A stretch of 64,000 nucleotides of DNA from Arthrobacter rhizophilus (GTDB lineage: Bacteria; Actinomycetota; Actinomycetes; Actinomycetales; Micrococcaceae), in NCBI RefSeq assembly GCF_026241105.1, contig NZ_JAPFFT010000014.1, forward strand, positions 51,010 to 115,009, read 5' to 3'. This document shows, in pieces, positions 27,101 through 35,195 of the stretch. Below the pieces are notes generated by a model. The model was not told the DNA's origin and searched no databases. It was given only the letters and a program-made list of their open reading frames with translations. Made by a program: the position numbers and the translations under genes. Numbering within the stretch: the first letter of the stretch is position 1; each line of letters begins with the position of its first letter.

Positions 27101-28075
27101 TCACCACAGGGTCGCTTGGTTGGCCCGGCGCGCCACGGTGTTGAAGAAGAGCAACAGCGCCAGGTTGAGGAGGGAGTTGAACAGGCCGATGGCGGCCGAG
27201 TAGCTGAACTGCGCCTGCTGCAGGCCCGCATGGTAGACGTAGGTCTGGATGATCTCCGACGTCGAGAGGTTCAGCGGCGTCTGCATCAGGAGTGCCTTCT
27301 CGAAACCGACATTGAGCAGGTTGCCGATCGCCAGAATGAACAGCACGGTAACCACCGGCATGATGCCAGGAAGATCGATGTGCCGGATACGCTGGAACTT
27401 CGAGGCGCCGTCGACCTTGGCCGCGTCGTGGAGCGCCGGGTCAATACCGGCCAGGGCCGCGAGATACACGATCATGGAGAATCCGGCGTTCTGCCACACA
27501 TCCGAGATGACATAGATGGGTCGGAACCATTCCGCGGAACCCATGAAGAAGATCGGCTCGCCGCCGGCCAACTGGATCGCATTGTTCACCAGGCCTGACC
27601 GCGGCGAAAGTACCACGAACATGATGCCCACCACCACGACGGTGGAGATGAACGCCGGGGAATACAGTACGGTTTGCGTGAACTTCTTGAACCGCTCGCT
27701 CTGAAGCTGGTTCACCAGCAACGCAAGAATGATCGGGATCGGAAACGCCACCAGCAAACCCAGGACAGCAATCCACAAGGTGTTCCCGACGACCTGTCCG
27801 AACTGGTATGAGTTCACAAACCGGATGAAGTGCTGCAGACCCACCCATGGGCTGTCCGTAAAACCGTCCACGGGGTTGTAGTTCTTGAAAGCGATCTGCA
27901 CGCCGTACATCGGCCAGTACTTGAAAACCGCGATGTAGATGAGGGCCGGAGCTAGTAATACGTATAACTGCCAGGCTCGGGAAATTCTTTTCAGGCGAAG
28001 CGAAAGAGAAACTTTTCGTTGCGGCATCGGCGCCGCTGACGGACGCCCGCGTCGGGCCGGGATAGTGCGGCTCAT
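27101..28075 (-). CDS. LplB-type ABC permease
   Basis: First permease of the importer (324 residues) with a basic N-terminal tail, six membrane spans (first LYVLLAPALIYIAVFKYWP) and the EAA loop DAAKVDGASKFQRIRHIDLP. Typical YtcP/LplB phrases: YGVQIAFKNYNPVDGF and WVGLQHFIRF. The ATG at 28075 overlaps the stop of the upstream LacI gene (ATGA) and has AAAGGAG, so regulator and transporter are translationally coupled. A second operator-like palindrome (27954-27969) lies inside its 5' end. Confidence 0.92.
   Translation of the reverse strand: MSRTIPARRGRPSAAPMPQRKVSLSLRLKRISRAWQLYVLLAPALIYIAVFKYWPMYGVQIAFKNYNPVDGFTDSPWVGLQHFIRFVNSYQFGQVVGNTLWIAVLGLLVAFPIPIILALLVNQLQSERFKKFTQTVLYSPAFISTVVVVGIMFVVLSPRSGLVNNAIQLAGGEPIFFMGSAEWFRPIYVISDVWQNAGFSMIVYLAALAGIDPALHDAAKVDGASKFQRIRHIDLPGIMPVVTVLFILAIGNLLNVGFEKALLMQTPLNLSTSEIIQTYVYHAGLQQAQFSYSAAIGLFNSLLNLALLLFFNTVARRANQATLW
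27954..27969. promoter_or_regulatory. Intragenic operator-like palindrome
   Basis: AGTAATACGTATAACT is palindromic at 14 of 16 positions and matches the site at 29146-29161 at 14 of 16 bases. It lies within the 5' part of the LplB-type gene, about 1.2 kb from the upstream copy; looping or roadblock repression by the same LacI protein is possible. Confidence 0.5.
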
Positions 28076-29115
28076 GGCATCTCCTTTGGATGTGTCACTG
28101 AATTCCGTTCAACGAGAGGGCAGTCCATCAGCTCGACCCGGCCATCCGGTCCGGCACCTTGGAGGATAATTTCAACCGCGCGCCGGCCCATGGCGACGAA
28201 CGGCAGTTCGAGGGTGGTCAGTCCCGGACGAAGGTACGGCGCCAGGGTCGCCTGGTTATCGAAGCCCACAATCGACACATCCCTGGGGATCGAAAGCCCG
28301 AGCTCCGCTACGGCCTGGTAGGCGCCCCAGGCGCCGCGGTCGTTCGCGCAGAAGATCGCCGTCGGTGGCTTGCTGGAGGTCAGTAGCTCCATCGCGTATT
28401 TGTAGCCGTCTTCTTCACCGCCCTTGCCGAAGCGGACCAGGGACGGGTCCGGCGCGAGTCCGGCTTCCTCCAGCGCTCGGCCGTAGCCCTCGTGTCGTCC
28501 CACGGCGGCGGGAAGGCCGCTTTCCAGGCTCTCGATGTTGATCAGCCCTACACGGGAATGCCCGGCCTCAAGTAGGCGGCGGGTGGCCGTGTAGCCGCCT
28601 CGCACCTCATCCGGGGCGACGCTCGGGAGCCGGCCGGCCCGGTCCTGGGAGTTGAGCACCACGGATGGAACACCTGCCAGGGCCTCGGGAACATCCAGCC
28701 GGCGGTGGTACATGGCACCGTAGACGACTCCTGCGACCTTGTAAGAGAGCATTGTGTCCAGGGAGGCGGCTTCAAGCTCCTTGTCTCCGCCGGTGTTTAC
28801 TGTCAGCAGGAGGAGCCCGTCTTCCCACGCCCGCTCCTGGGCCCCCTCGATGATGGTCCCGGCAAAAGGGGAAGTTGCGACGTAGTCGCCGATGAATCCG
28901 ATCATACCGGCGACGCCGTCGCGGAGGACCTTGGCGTGGGCGTTGGTACGGTATCCGAGCTGCTCGACGGCCGCTTCCACCTTGTCCTTGGTCTTCCGTG
29001 AAAACCGGGACCCGCTGACGTCGTTTAGGACGAGCGACACGGTGGCCTGGGATACTCCGGCCAGAGCCGCCACGTCGTGCATGGTCGGTCCTGAGTTCAA
29101 ATTTGGCCTGCGCAA
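28072..29115 (-). CDS. LacI-family regulator, first gene of the Lpl-type fructan operon
   Basis: HTH TMHDVAALAGVSQATVSLVL, then a sensor domain (MIGFIGDYVATSPFAGTIIE, VAGVVYGAMYHRRLDVP, GGYTATRRLLEAGHSRVGL, AIFCANDRGAWGAYQAVAEL, IVGFDNQATLAPYLRPGLTT). The TTG at 29115 is exactly 7 bases after a perfect AGGAGG, giving 347 residues. The ATG at 29151 lacks a ribosome-binding site and lies inside the operator, so it is rejected. The stop overlaps the start of the permease gene. Close relatives are at 35196 and 50178; all three share IVGFDNQ-like and YHR elements, suggesting related fructoside effectors. Confidence 0.9.
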   Translation of the reverse strand: MRRPNLNSGPTMHDVAALAGVSQATVSLVLNDVSGSRFSRKTKDKVEAAVEQLGYRTNAHAKVLRDGVAGMIGFIGDYVATSPFAGTIIEGAQERAWEDGLLLLTVNTGGDKELEAASLDTMLSYKVAGVVYGAMYHRRLDVPEALAGVPSVVLNSQDRAGRLPSVAPDEVRGGYTATRRLLEAGHSRVGLINIESLESGLPAAVGRHEGYGRALEEAGLAPDPSLVRFGKGGEEDGYKYAMELLTSSKPPTAIFCANDRGAWGAYQAVAELGLSIPRDVSIVGFDNQATLAPYLRPGLTTLELPFVAMGRRAVEIILQGAGPDGRVELMDCPLVERNSVTHPKEMP

Positions 29116-29145
29116 CCTGACACCTCCTTCGCTGCGTGTTGCGTT

Positions 29146-29161
29146 AGTCATTCGTATAACT
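29146..29161. promoter_or_regulatory. Operator upstream of LacI-Lpl-GH32 operon
   Basis: AGTCATTCGTATAACT, framed by GTTAGT/ACTAAC arms, is a LacI-type inverted repeat 30 bases before the TTG start. A near copy lies at 27954-27969. Confidence 0.6.
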
Positions 29162-29381
29162 AACCGCCTGCTGATCGAGAGTAATACAGCTCACACATCT
29201 CCGTCAAGTTGTTCTCCCGAACCCGCATCACTGGGCGGGTCCAGTCCCAGGTTATGGGCCACCGGCCCTATATCCGCCGCTGGATTCACGCCCGGCCCAA
29301 ACGCCGTCCCGGTTCAGTCCCCGGTGCGAGGTCTACTCCCGAACGGTAATGACGCTCGTTGCCACCTCGACTCGATGACGT

Positions 29382-29975
29382 TCAGTAGTCGCTGGTTCGA
29401 GCTTTCACCTGACCGTCGCTGAGTCCGGTGACCTCATCGATCCACGTACCGAAGTCGCGGCTGGGCGTGTAGCCTATCTCGGTCCAGCCGAGCCTGCTTG
29501 GCCGGACGGGAAGGGCTGAAAAGTCGAGACTGAACCGCTCGACGACGGCCCGCGCCCCTGGGAAAAGGCGGTCTGCGGTGCCGGTTGGATCACGTTCCCA
29601 ATCGCGCAGATCGTCAGCTGACACTGCCTCCGGATGGAGGGCATCCAACACCAGCCACGGGCCCAGTCCGTCCAGGGCACCGGTAAGGCGGGGCGGACCG
29701 CAACATATGAGATGCCGTGACGCGCCCGGTGATAGTCCAGAAGCTGCTCGCCGATGACTTTCGTGAATCCGTAGACGTCGTTCGAGTCATGCCATGCCAT
29801 GCGTGCGAGGAAAGCCACACCACTTTCCCCACACCGGCGGCGACGGCCGCCTGCAGGGTGCGGAATGTGCCATTTACGTTGAGTTCCCAAAATTCCGTTT
29901 CAGTGTGATCGAGGACGTGGATGCCGTGCAGGCCGGCAGGTGCACGAGAATGTCGGCGTCGACCATCGCGGTCTG
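29382..29975 (-). pseudogene. Frameshifted NAD-dependent epimerase/dehydratase
   Basis: Three minus-strand frames together rebuild an SDR epimerase: HVLDHTETEFWELNVNGTFR with TLQAAVAAGVGKVVWLSS (about 29950-29810), then WHDSNDVYGFTKVIGEQLLD with YHRARHGISYVAVRP (about 29800-29700; the YxxxK site is YGFTK), then ALHPEAVSADDLRDWERDP to GYTPSRDFGTWIDEV (to 29382). The first Rossmann strand is missing and at least two frameshifts are needed. Non-functional. It separates two divergently oriented fructan operons. Confidence 0.7.
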
Positions 29976-30011
29976 CAGGAGTGTCCATTCGCCTCACGCG
30001 ATTTGTGACCC

Positions 30012-30066
30012 TTGACACTCTCCGCGCTCTCCGCGTAATCTAATGCCAAGTCGTTTTGGCAAAACG
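30012..30066 (+). promoter_or_regulatory. Promoter and operator of the DFA-type operon
   Basis: TTGACA (30012-30017) and TAATCT (30036-30041) are 18 bases apart. Ten bases downstream lies the perfect inverted repeat CGTTTTG-G-CAAAACG (30052-30066), placed where a LacI-type repressor would block transcription. The first gene starts at 30123 after GAAAGGGAG. Confidence 0.75.
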
Positions 30067-30122
30067 GTTTTTCATCCTACTCCGTCTTCGTATTCCGTTC
30101 CCGAGAAAGGGAGTCGACAGCG

Positions 30123-31403
30123 ATGTCCTCTCGAAAAACAATCTCCAGGCTTGCCGCTCTCGGCAGCCTTTCAACCGCGGTGATCCTGGCCGCGACCGCA
30201 TGCGGCGCAGGGGGTCCGGCTACGTCCGGGGGCGCCGCCAGCAGTTCCATCAACGTCCTGGTGGAGGCAGGCGGACATGCAGAACTGCAGCCCATCGCCG
30301 ACCAGTGCAAGAAGGACACCGGGGTCAACGTCAACTTCGTCGAACTCCCTTACGACGGCCTCTTCAACCGTCTCTCCAGCGAATTCTCCTCCGGCACTGT
30401 CTCCTTCGATGTCGCTGCTCTTGACTCCGTGTGGCTGCCCAGTTTCAAGGACGCCCTGCAGCCCATCGATGAGCTCTTCACTGACGAGGCAAAGAAGGAC
30501 ATCTTCCCTTCTCTTGTCAAGGAAGCCAACGTCGATGGCCACTTCATTGGAATGCCGGCGTGGACCAACGCCGAGATAGTCCTCTACCGCAAGGACCTCT
30601 TTGAGGACGCCAAGAACAAGGCCGACTTCAAGGCCAAGTATGGCTACGACCTCGCCGCGCCGAAGACCTGGCAGCAATACCAGGACATCTCCGCCTTCTT
30701 CACCAAAGACGGCATGTATGGCACGGACGTTAAGGGCGGCGTTGAAACCGAGTACCTCGCCCACGTGCTCCAGGCCGGATCGCCCATGGTCCTGGACAGC
30801 AAAAACAACGTGGTCGTTGACAACGCGGCGCACAAACAAGCGCTTGACTTCTACACCAGCCTCGTCAAGGACGCCCCGGCCGGGGCAGCCCAGGTCGACT
30901 GGGCCGCCGCCCAGAACCTCTTCAACCAAGGCAAGACAGCCATGACCCAGTTCTGGGCCCACGCGTACCGGCAGATCCCCAAGGACTCCCCGGTCTACGG
31001 CAAGGTCGGAACGGCCCCGATGATCGGCGGATCCGCCGGCGTTGCCGGTGTTCCCGGCCCCTGGTACCTCTCGGTACCCAAGGCAACCAAGAACACGGAC
31101 GCTGCCAAGAAGTTCGTCAAGTGCGCCTTCGACCACAATGATCTGGCCATCCAGTCAAGCCTTGGCCTGGCGGCACGAGTCTCCGCCTTCCAGAAGTACC
31201 AGGACCAGCCCGGGTACGAGAGCTTCAAACCGCTGATCGAAACACTTAACGCTCCCGCGACGGCAACCCGTCCGGCAACAGCAAAGTGGCAGCAGATTGT
31301 CGACACCGTACTGGTTCCGATGCTTCAGAAGGCCGTTGCTGGCGGAGACAGCGCGACCTTGCTGGCGGACGCCAAGTCCAAGATCCAGGCCCTACTTAAG
31401 TAA
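30123..31403 (+). CDS. Sugar-binding lipoprotein, likely for difructose anhydride
   Basis: Family 1 (CUT1) solute-binding protein, 426 residues. The lipoprotein signal ends in AATACGAG; the body shows INVLVEAGGHAELQPIADQC, FVELPYDGLFNRLSSEF, MPAWTNAEIVLYRKDLF, the PKTWQQYQDISAFFTKDG hinge and GVAGVPGPWYLSVPKATKNT. First gene of an operon with two permeases, a GH91 protein, LacI, GH32 and fructokinase, so the ligand is inferred to be DFA III or a related difructoside. A strong hairpin follows the stop. Confidence 0.9.
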   Translation: MSSRKTISRLAALGSLSTAVILAATACGAGGPATSGGAASSSINVLVEAGGHAELQPIADQCKKDTGVNVNFVELPYDGLFNRLSSEFSSGTVSFDVAALDSVWLPSFKDALQPIDELFTDEAKKDIFPSLVKEANVDGHFIGMPAWTNAEIVLYRKDLFEDAKNKADFKAKYGYDLAAPKTWQQYQDISAFFTKDGMYGTDVKGGVETEYLAHVLQAGSPMVLDSKNNVVVDNAAHKQALDFYTSLVKDAPAGAAQVDWAAAQNLFNQGKTAMTQFWAHAYRQIPKDSPVYGKVGTAPMIGGSAGVAGVPGPWYLSVPKATKNTDAAKKFVKCAFDHNDLAIQSSLGLAARVSAFQKYQDQPGYESFKPLIETLNAPATATRPATAKWQQIVDTVLVPMLQKAVAGGDSATLLADAKSKIQALLK

Positions 31404-31407
31404 GACT

Positions 31408-31445
31408 CCGCGGCCGGCAGCAGCCCATGGCGTTGCCGGCCGCGG
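31408..31445 (+). terminator. Hairpin after the DFA-operon binding-protein gene
   Basis: A perfect 12-bp GC stem (CCGCGGCCGGCA and complement) with a 14-base loop lies 5 bases after the stop and 24 bases before the permease start. It has no T-run and is a likely partial terminator or stabiliser favouring binding-protein expression. Confidence 0.7.
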
Positions 31446-31469
31446 CCCCAACCAGCGGAAGAGAATCCC

Positions 31470-32357
31470 GTGCGCATCCCTGATCGCCGCTTCGCCCTTT
31501 ACCTGATGACCCCGGCGGCGTTGTTCCTCGCAGTCTTTGTTGCCTACCCGTTGTTCCGGTTGGTCACGGACAGCTTCTTCAAAATTTCCCCGATCGTCGG
31601 GGGCCCCCGTGACTTCGTGGGCCTGGACAACTACGTCCGGGCCTTCACCTCAGAGGCCTTCATGGGTGCAGGATGGCGGACCCTCGCTTACACCCTGATG
31701 GTGGTGACCCTCGAGTTCACCCTGGGCCTTGGCATGGCCCTCCTGTTCACCACCCTGGGCCGGAAATCGCAGGTCTGGCGGACCGTGTTCCTGTACCCGC
31801 TGATGATTGCCCCGATCGTGGCCGGCCTGCTGTGGAAGTTCCTCATGATCGACAACTTCGGCTTGCTCGGCACCCTGCTGAGCCAGGCCGGCATCCTGCA
31901 GGATCCAAACCAGATCGGCTGGCTGTCGAACCCGGACATCGTCCTGTTCTCCGTCGCCGTCCCGGACATCTGGCTCACGACATCGTTCATGTGCCTCGTG
32001 CTGTTCGCGGGCCTGCAGAACATCCCGGGAGACCTCATCGAGGCGGCCAGGCTCGACGGCGCCCGCGCACCGTCGCTGCTTTTCCGCATTATTCTTCCGC
32101 TTCTCCGGCCGGTCATCGCCGTGGCGCTGGTGGTCCGCGGCATCGACGCAGCACGGGCTTTTGACACCATCCTCATCCAGACCAACGGCGGACCACAATC
32201 CGCCTCCGAAACCATGAGCCTGCTCATCTACCGGACGATGATCCGCTTCGGCGACCCAGGCCTCGCAAGTGCCATGGGCACCATCTACCTGCTGGCCATG
32301 CTCACCATCGCCTTCGTCGCCGTAACCACAATCTGGCGGCCAGGAAAGGACACCTGA
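31470..32357 (+). CDS. MalF-type ABC permease
   Basis: This CUT1 sugar permease of 295 residues has six membrane spans beginning at YLMTPAALFLAVFVAYPLF and the EAA loop EAARLDGARAPSLLFRIILP. A GTG start at 31470 sits behind GGAAGAGA, and the conserved arginine-rich lead-in follows at once. It forms the transmembrane pore with the next gene. No ATPase is encoded in the operon, so a shared MsiK-like ATPase is expected elsewhere. The stop overlaps the next start by one base. Confidence 0.92.
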   Translation: MRIPDRRFALYLMTPAALFLAVFVAYPLFRLVTDSFFKISPIVGGPRDFVGLDNYVRAFTSEAFMGAGWRTLAYTLMVVTLEFTLGLGMALLFTTLGRKSQVWRTVFLYPLMIAPIVAGLLWKFLMIDNFGLLGTLLSQAGILQDPNQIGWLSNPDIVLFSVAVPDIWLTTSFMCLVLFAGLQNIPGDLIEAARLDGARAPSLLFRIILPLLRPVIAVALVVRGIDAARAFDTILIQTNGGPQSASETMSLLIYRTMIRFGDPGLASAMGTIYLLAMLTIAFVAVTTIWRPGKDT

Positions 32358-33400
32358 TGAGCACGGCCCAGACCCCCGACGACGGCGGCATGCTGGCGGC
32401 CGCCGTACCCAACCGGCCACGCCAAGCCGGCATCGCATACAGCAATGCGCCGGCACCGCACCAAACGGAGAGCACCATGCCAAGCCGAACAGCGCCTGCG
32501 CCCCAGACCACCACGGAACCGGCGTCGGCCGGCGGAGGCCGCAGGCGCCGCGGCGTCAATCGTGAAGGACTCGAAGCCGGCAAGCGCAGCACCAGGACCA
32601 TCCTGTGGGTCCTCCTCGCCGCGGCGCTCGTCCTCTACGGCTTCCCGTTCCTGTACCTGCTGTTCACGTCCTTCAAGACGCCGATCGACACCATTGCCGT
32701 TCCGCCCACCATCCTGCCCAAGGAATGGACGCTGGATAACTACATCAACGCCCTGGGCCGGAATGGAGTGCCGGCGTCGTTCATCAACAGCATCCAGACC
32801 GCCGTCATCAGCACGCTGCTGTCGCTCGTCCTGGCCGTCCCGGCGGCCTACGGCATCACGCGCTACAAAACAGCCAGTGGCCGCGTGTTCATCATGGCCG
32901 CGCTGGTCACCCGCATGGTGCCGCCGGTGGCAATCGGCATCCCGCTGGCGTCGATGATGGCCTCGGTCGGTCTGGCCGACACCCCGATCGCCCTCTCCAT
33001 CGCGCACACCACCATCTCGCTGCCGCTCTCCATCTGGCTCATGTCCAGCTTCTTCGAAGCCGTGCCACAGGACCTGGAGGAAGCCGCGACAGTGGATGGC
33101 TGCAGCCGGCTCGGAGCCCTATGGCGGGTGGTCATCCCGGTGGTCTCCGGAGGCATCGCGGTCACAGCGATCTTCGCCTTCCTCGCGTCCTGGAATGAAT
33201 TCCTGTTCGCGTTGCTCATGACCGCCGTCCGGTCCCAGACCACCCCCGTGGTCATCGCAAATTTCCAGACCCAGTTCGGGCTGGACTGGGGATCCATGAC
33301 GGCACTGGCCGCTGTCTACTCGATCCCGGTCATCCTTCTCACTCTTCTCTTGCAGCGCAAGATCGTCGCAGGCATGACCCTCGGCGCCGTCAAGGGCTGA
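32357..33400 (+). CDS. MalG-type ABC permease with long N-terminal tail
   Basis: Second permease of the importer. About 75 Pro/Ala/Thr-rich residues precede the first membrane span (ILWVLLAAALVLYGFPFLYL); the EAA loop is EEAATVDGCSRLGALWRVVI. The ATG at 32357 overlaps the previous stop and has AAAGGA at good spacing. An in-frame ATG at 32477 behind GGAG would remove 40 tail residues and cannot be excluded. 347 residues as called, longer than typical MalG, entirely because of the tail. Confidence 0.9.
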   Translation: MSTAQTPDDGGMLAAAVPNRPRQAGIAYSNAPAPHQTESTMPSRTAPAPQTTTEPASAGGGRRRRGVNREGLEAGKRSTRTILWVLLAAALVLYGFPFLYLLFTSFKTPIDTIAVPPTILPKEWTLDNYINALGRNGVPASFINSIQTAVISTLLSLVLAVPAAYGITRYKTASGRVFIMAALVTRMVPPVAIGIPLASMMASVGLADTPIALSIAHTTISLPLSIWLMSSFFEAVPQDLEEAATVDGCSRLGALWRVVIPVVSGGIAVTAIFAFLASWNEFLFALLMTAVRSQTTPVVIANFQTQFGLDWGSMTALAAVYSIPVILLTLLLQRKIVAGMTLGAVKG

Positions 33401-33427
33401 GAAACCAAAGTACAAAGGGAAGAACCT

Positions 33428-34795
33428 ATGTCAAGCAACAACTACTACGACGTGACTACGTGGCCCGTCGGCAATCCGTCCGAGGACGTCGGTGAAGTAA
33501 TTAACAGCATCATCGCTGACATCAAGGACCGGCAGACGGCTACCGATGCGAACAACGGAGGAAAGCCAGGTGCGGTGATCTACATTCCGCCCGGGGACTA
33601 CCACCTTCGTACGCAGGTGGTGATCGATGTCAGCTTCCTCCGGATCCATGGCTCGGGCCACGGCTTTACGTCCTCGAGCATCCGGTTCAACGTCCCCGAA
33701 GACGAATGGCCCGACTTGCATGAGCTGTGGCCCGGAGGCAGTCGCATTATCGTCGACCTTCCCCTCGGCGGAGACGGCGACGAATCCAAGGGAGCCGCCT
33801 TCTACGTTGAGCGGAGCGGGAGCCCACGGATCAGCTCAGTCGAGTTCTCCAACTTCTGCATCGACGGGTTGCACTTCACCTCGGATGGCTCCGGGATGCA
33901 TCCCGAGAACACCTACGTCAACGGCAAGACCGGCATCTATGTCGCGAACGCCAATGACTCCTTCCGCGTAACCGGCATGGGGTTCGTCTACCTTGAGAAC
34001 GCTCTCACCATCTACAACGCGGACGCGCTTTCCGTTCATGACAACTTCATCGCTGAATGCGGAAGCTGCATCGAGCTGCGCGGGTGGGGACAGGCATCGA
34101 AGATCACCGACAACTTGGTCGGAGCAGGGCCCAAGGGTCACTCGATCTACGCCGAGAACCATGGCGGGCTCCTGATAACCGCGAACAACGTCTTCCCCCG
34201 TGGCGCGAGCAGCGTCCATCTCGACGGCGTCACGCGTTCAAGCATCACCAACAACCGTTTGCATTCGTTCTACCCTGGGATGCTGATTCTCGCAGCGAAT
34301 AGTTCGGAAAACCTCGTGGCCACGAATCACTTCTTGCGTGACCATGAGCCCTGGACGCCCTTCCTGGGAGTCGACAACGGACTGGACGATCTCTACGGAC
34401 TTCTCTGTGTCAGCGGCAGCAACAACTCTGTCATCGGCAACCACTTCTCCAAGATCATCGACTCACAGAGCATCCGTCCGACAGGTGCGACGCCCGTCAT
34501 CATCCGGCTGATGGCGGGGGTTGGCAACTTCGTTTCCAACAACCACGTGGTGGCGATGGACGTCCGAGCCACGTCCAGCGGCTCCGCTTTCGAAGCTCAG
34601 GTGGACGCTCTGTTGACGACCGAGGCTTCGGACGGCCTCACCGTTACGGCCGTCATGGTCGATTCCGAATCAGCTCGGAATACGATCCTTGATTCCGGAA
34701 GTGACGCCCAAGTTATCGCAGACAGGGCTGTTAACGCCTTTAGGCCCACACCCACGGTCGGTTTCGAGGCGGCACATGCACTTGTGGCCCAGTAA
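33428..34795 (+). CDS. GH91-family protein without signal peptide: probable DFA III hydrolase
   Basis: The 455-residue beta-helix protein is unmistakably of the inulin fructotransferase (GH91) family: NSIIADIKDRQTA, GAVIYIPPGDYHLRTQVVID, RISSVEFSNFCIDGLHFTSD, ECGSCIELRGWGQASKITDN, SIYAENHGGLLITANNVFPR and MAGVGNFVSNNHVVAMDV. Two Asp/Glu pairs lie 11 residues apart (D199/E210 and D205/E216), matching the spacing of the catalytic pair reported for the family. Secreted fructotransferases carry signal peptides; this one starts directly at MSSNNYYDVTTWPVG, so it is cytoplasmic. Arthrobacter DFA III hydrolases are such intracellular homologues and open DFA III to inulobiose. Placed between importer and GH32/fructokinase, that role fits best; a cytoplasmic fructotransferase or DFA I activity cannot be excluded. 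Confidence 0.85.
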   Translation: MSSNNYYDVTTWPVGNPSEDVGEVINSIIADIKDRQTATDANNGGKPGAVIYIPPGDYHLRTQVVIDVSFLRIHGSGHGFTSSSIRFNVPEDEWPDLHELWPGGSRIIVDLPLGGDGDESKGAAFYVERSGSPRISSVEFSNFCIDGLHFTSDGSGMHPENTYVNGKTGIYVANANDSFRVTGMGFVYLENALTIYNADALSVHDNFIAECGSCIELRGWGQASKITDNLVGAGPKGHSIYAENHGGLLITANNVFPRGASSVHLDGVTRSSITNNRLHSFYPGMLILAANSSENLVATNHFLRDHEPWTPFLGVDNGLDDLYGLLCVSGSNNSVIGNHFSKIIDSQSIRPTGATPVIIRLMAGVGNFVSNNHVVAMDVRATSSGSAFEAQVDALLTTEASDGLTVTAVMVDSESARNTILDSGSDAQVIADRAVNAFRPTPTVGFEAAHALVAQ

Positions 34796-34802
34796 CCCGC
34801 TC

Positions 34803-35177
34803 ATGTGGCGCAAGTTCTACACCGGAACTACCCGCGCTGAAAACGCGATCGTCCAGCGCGTCGGCGTCGCGAAAACACCGGACCTCTACAACTGGACCAA
34901 GGCCGGCAGCGAGGCCCTGTGTTCAGCCCACCCCGCCAACGTTGCCTTGCGGCGCGTCTGGGCAATCGCGTCGAGCCGGGCCGAACCGTTACCGATCACC
35001 CGACCGAGTCCGGCGTCGTCGTGCAGCCCCAAACGACTATTCCTCGGTAGCGTATTGGTACCAGACCGGCAAACACGTCGAGCTCCGAACTGCCGCCGGT
35101 TGAAGAGCTGTTGCCGCGCCTCTGGTCCGAACACGGGCTCTGGGACGAAGAAAACCGCAGCCAGCAACAACCGATAA
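34803..35177 (+). pseudogene. Remnant of a beta-propeller glycosidase (GH32/GH43-like)
   Basis: Bases 34803-34931 encode WRKFYTGTTRAENAIVQRVG followed by VAKTPDLYNWTKAG, the pattern of a propeller blade in GH32/GH43-type enzymes (W..FYTG..R.....QR.G.A.S.DL..W.K). The remaining ~250 bases give only low-quality sequence, and the start and active-site blades are missing. It lies between the GH91 gene and its LacI regulator, suggesting the operon once held another glycosidase. Confidence 0.45.
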
Positions 35178-35195
35178 CAAGGACGTGGAAGACAC

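Noticed and set aside
28072..29151. ATG at 29151 as start of the LacI gene
   Set aside because: No ribosome-binding site and it lies in the operator; the TTG at 29115 has a perfect AGGAGG.
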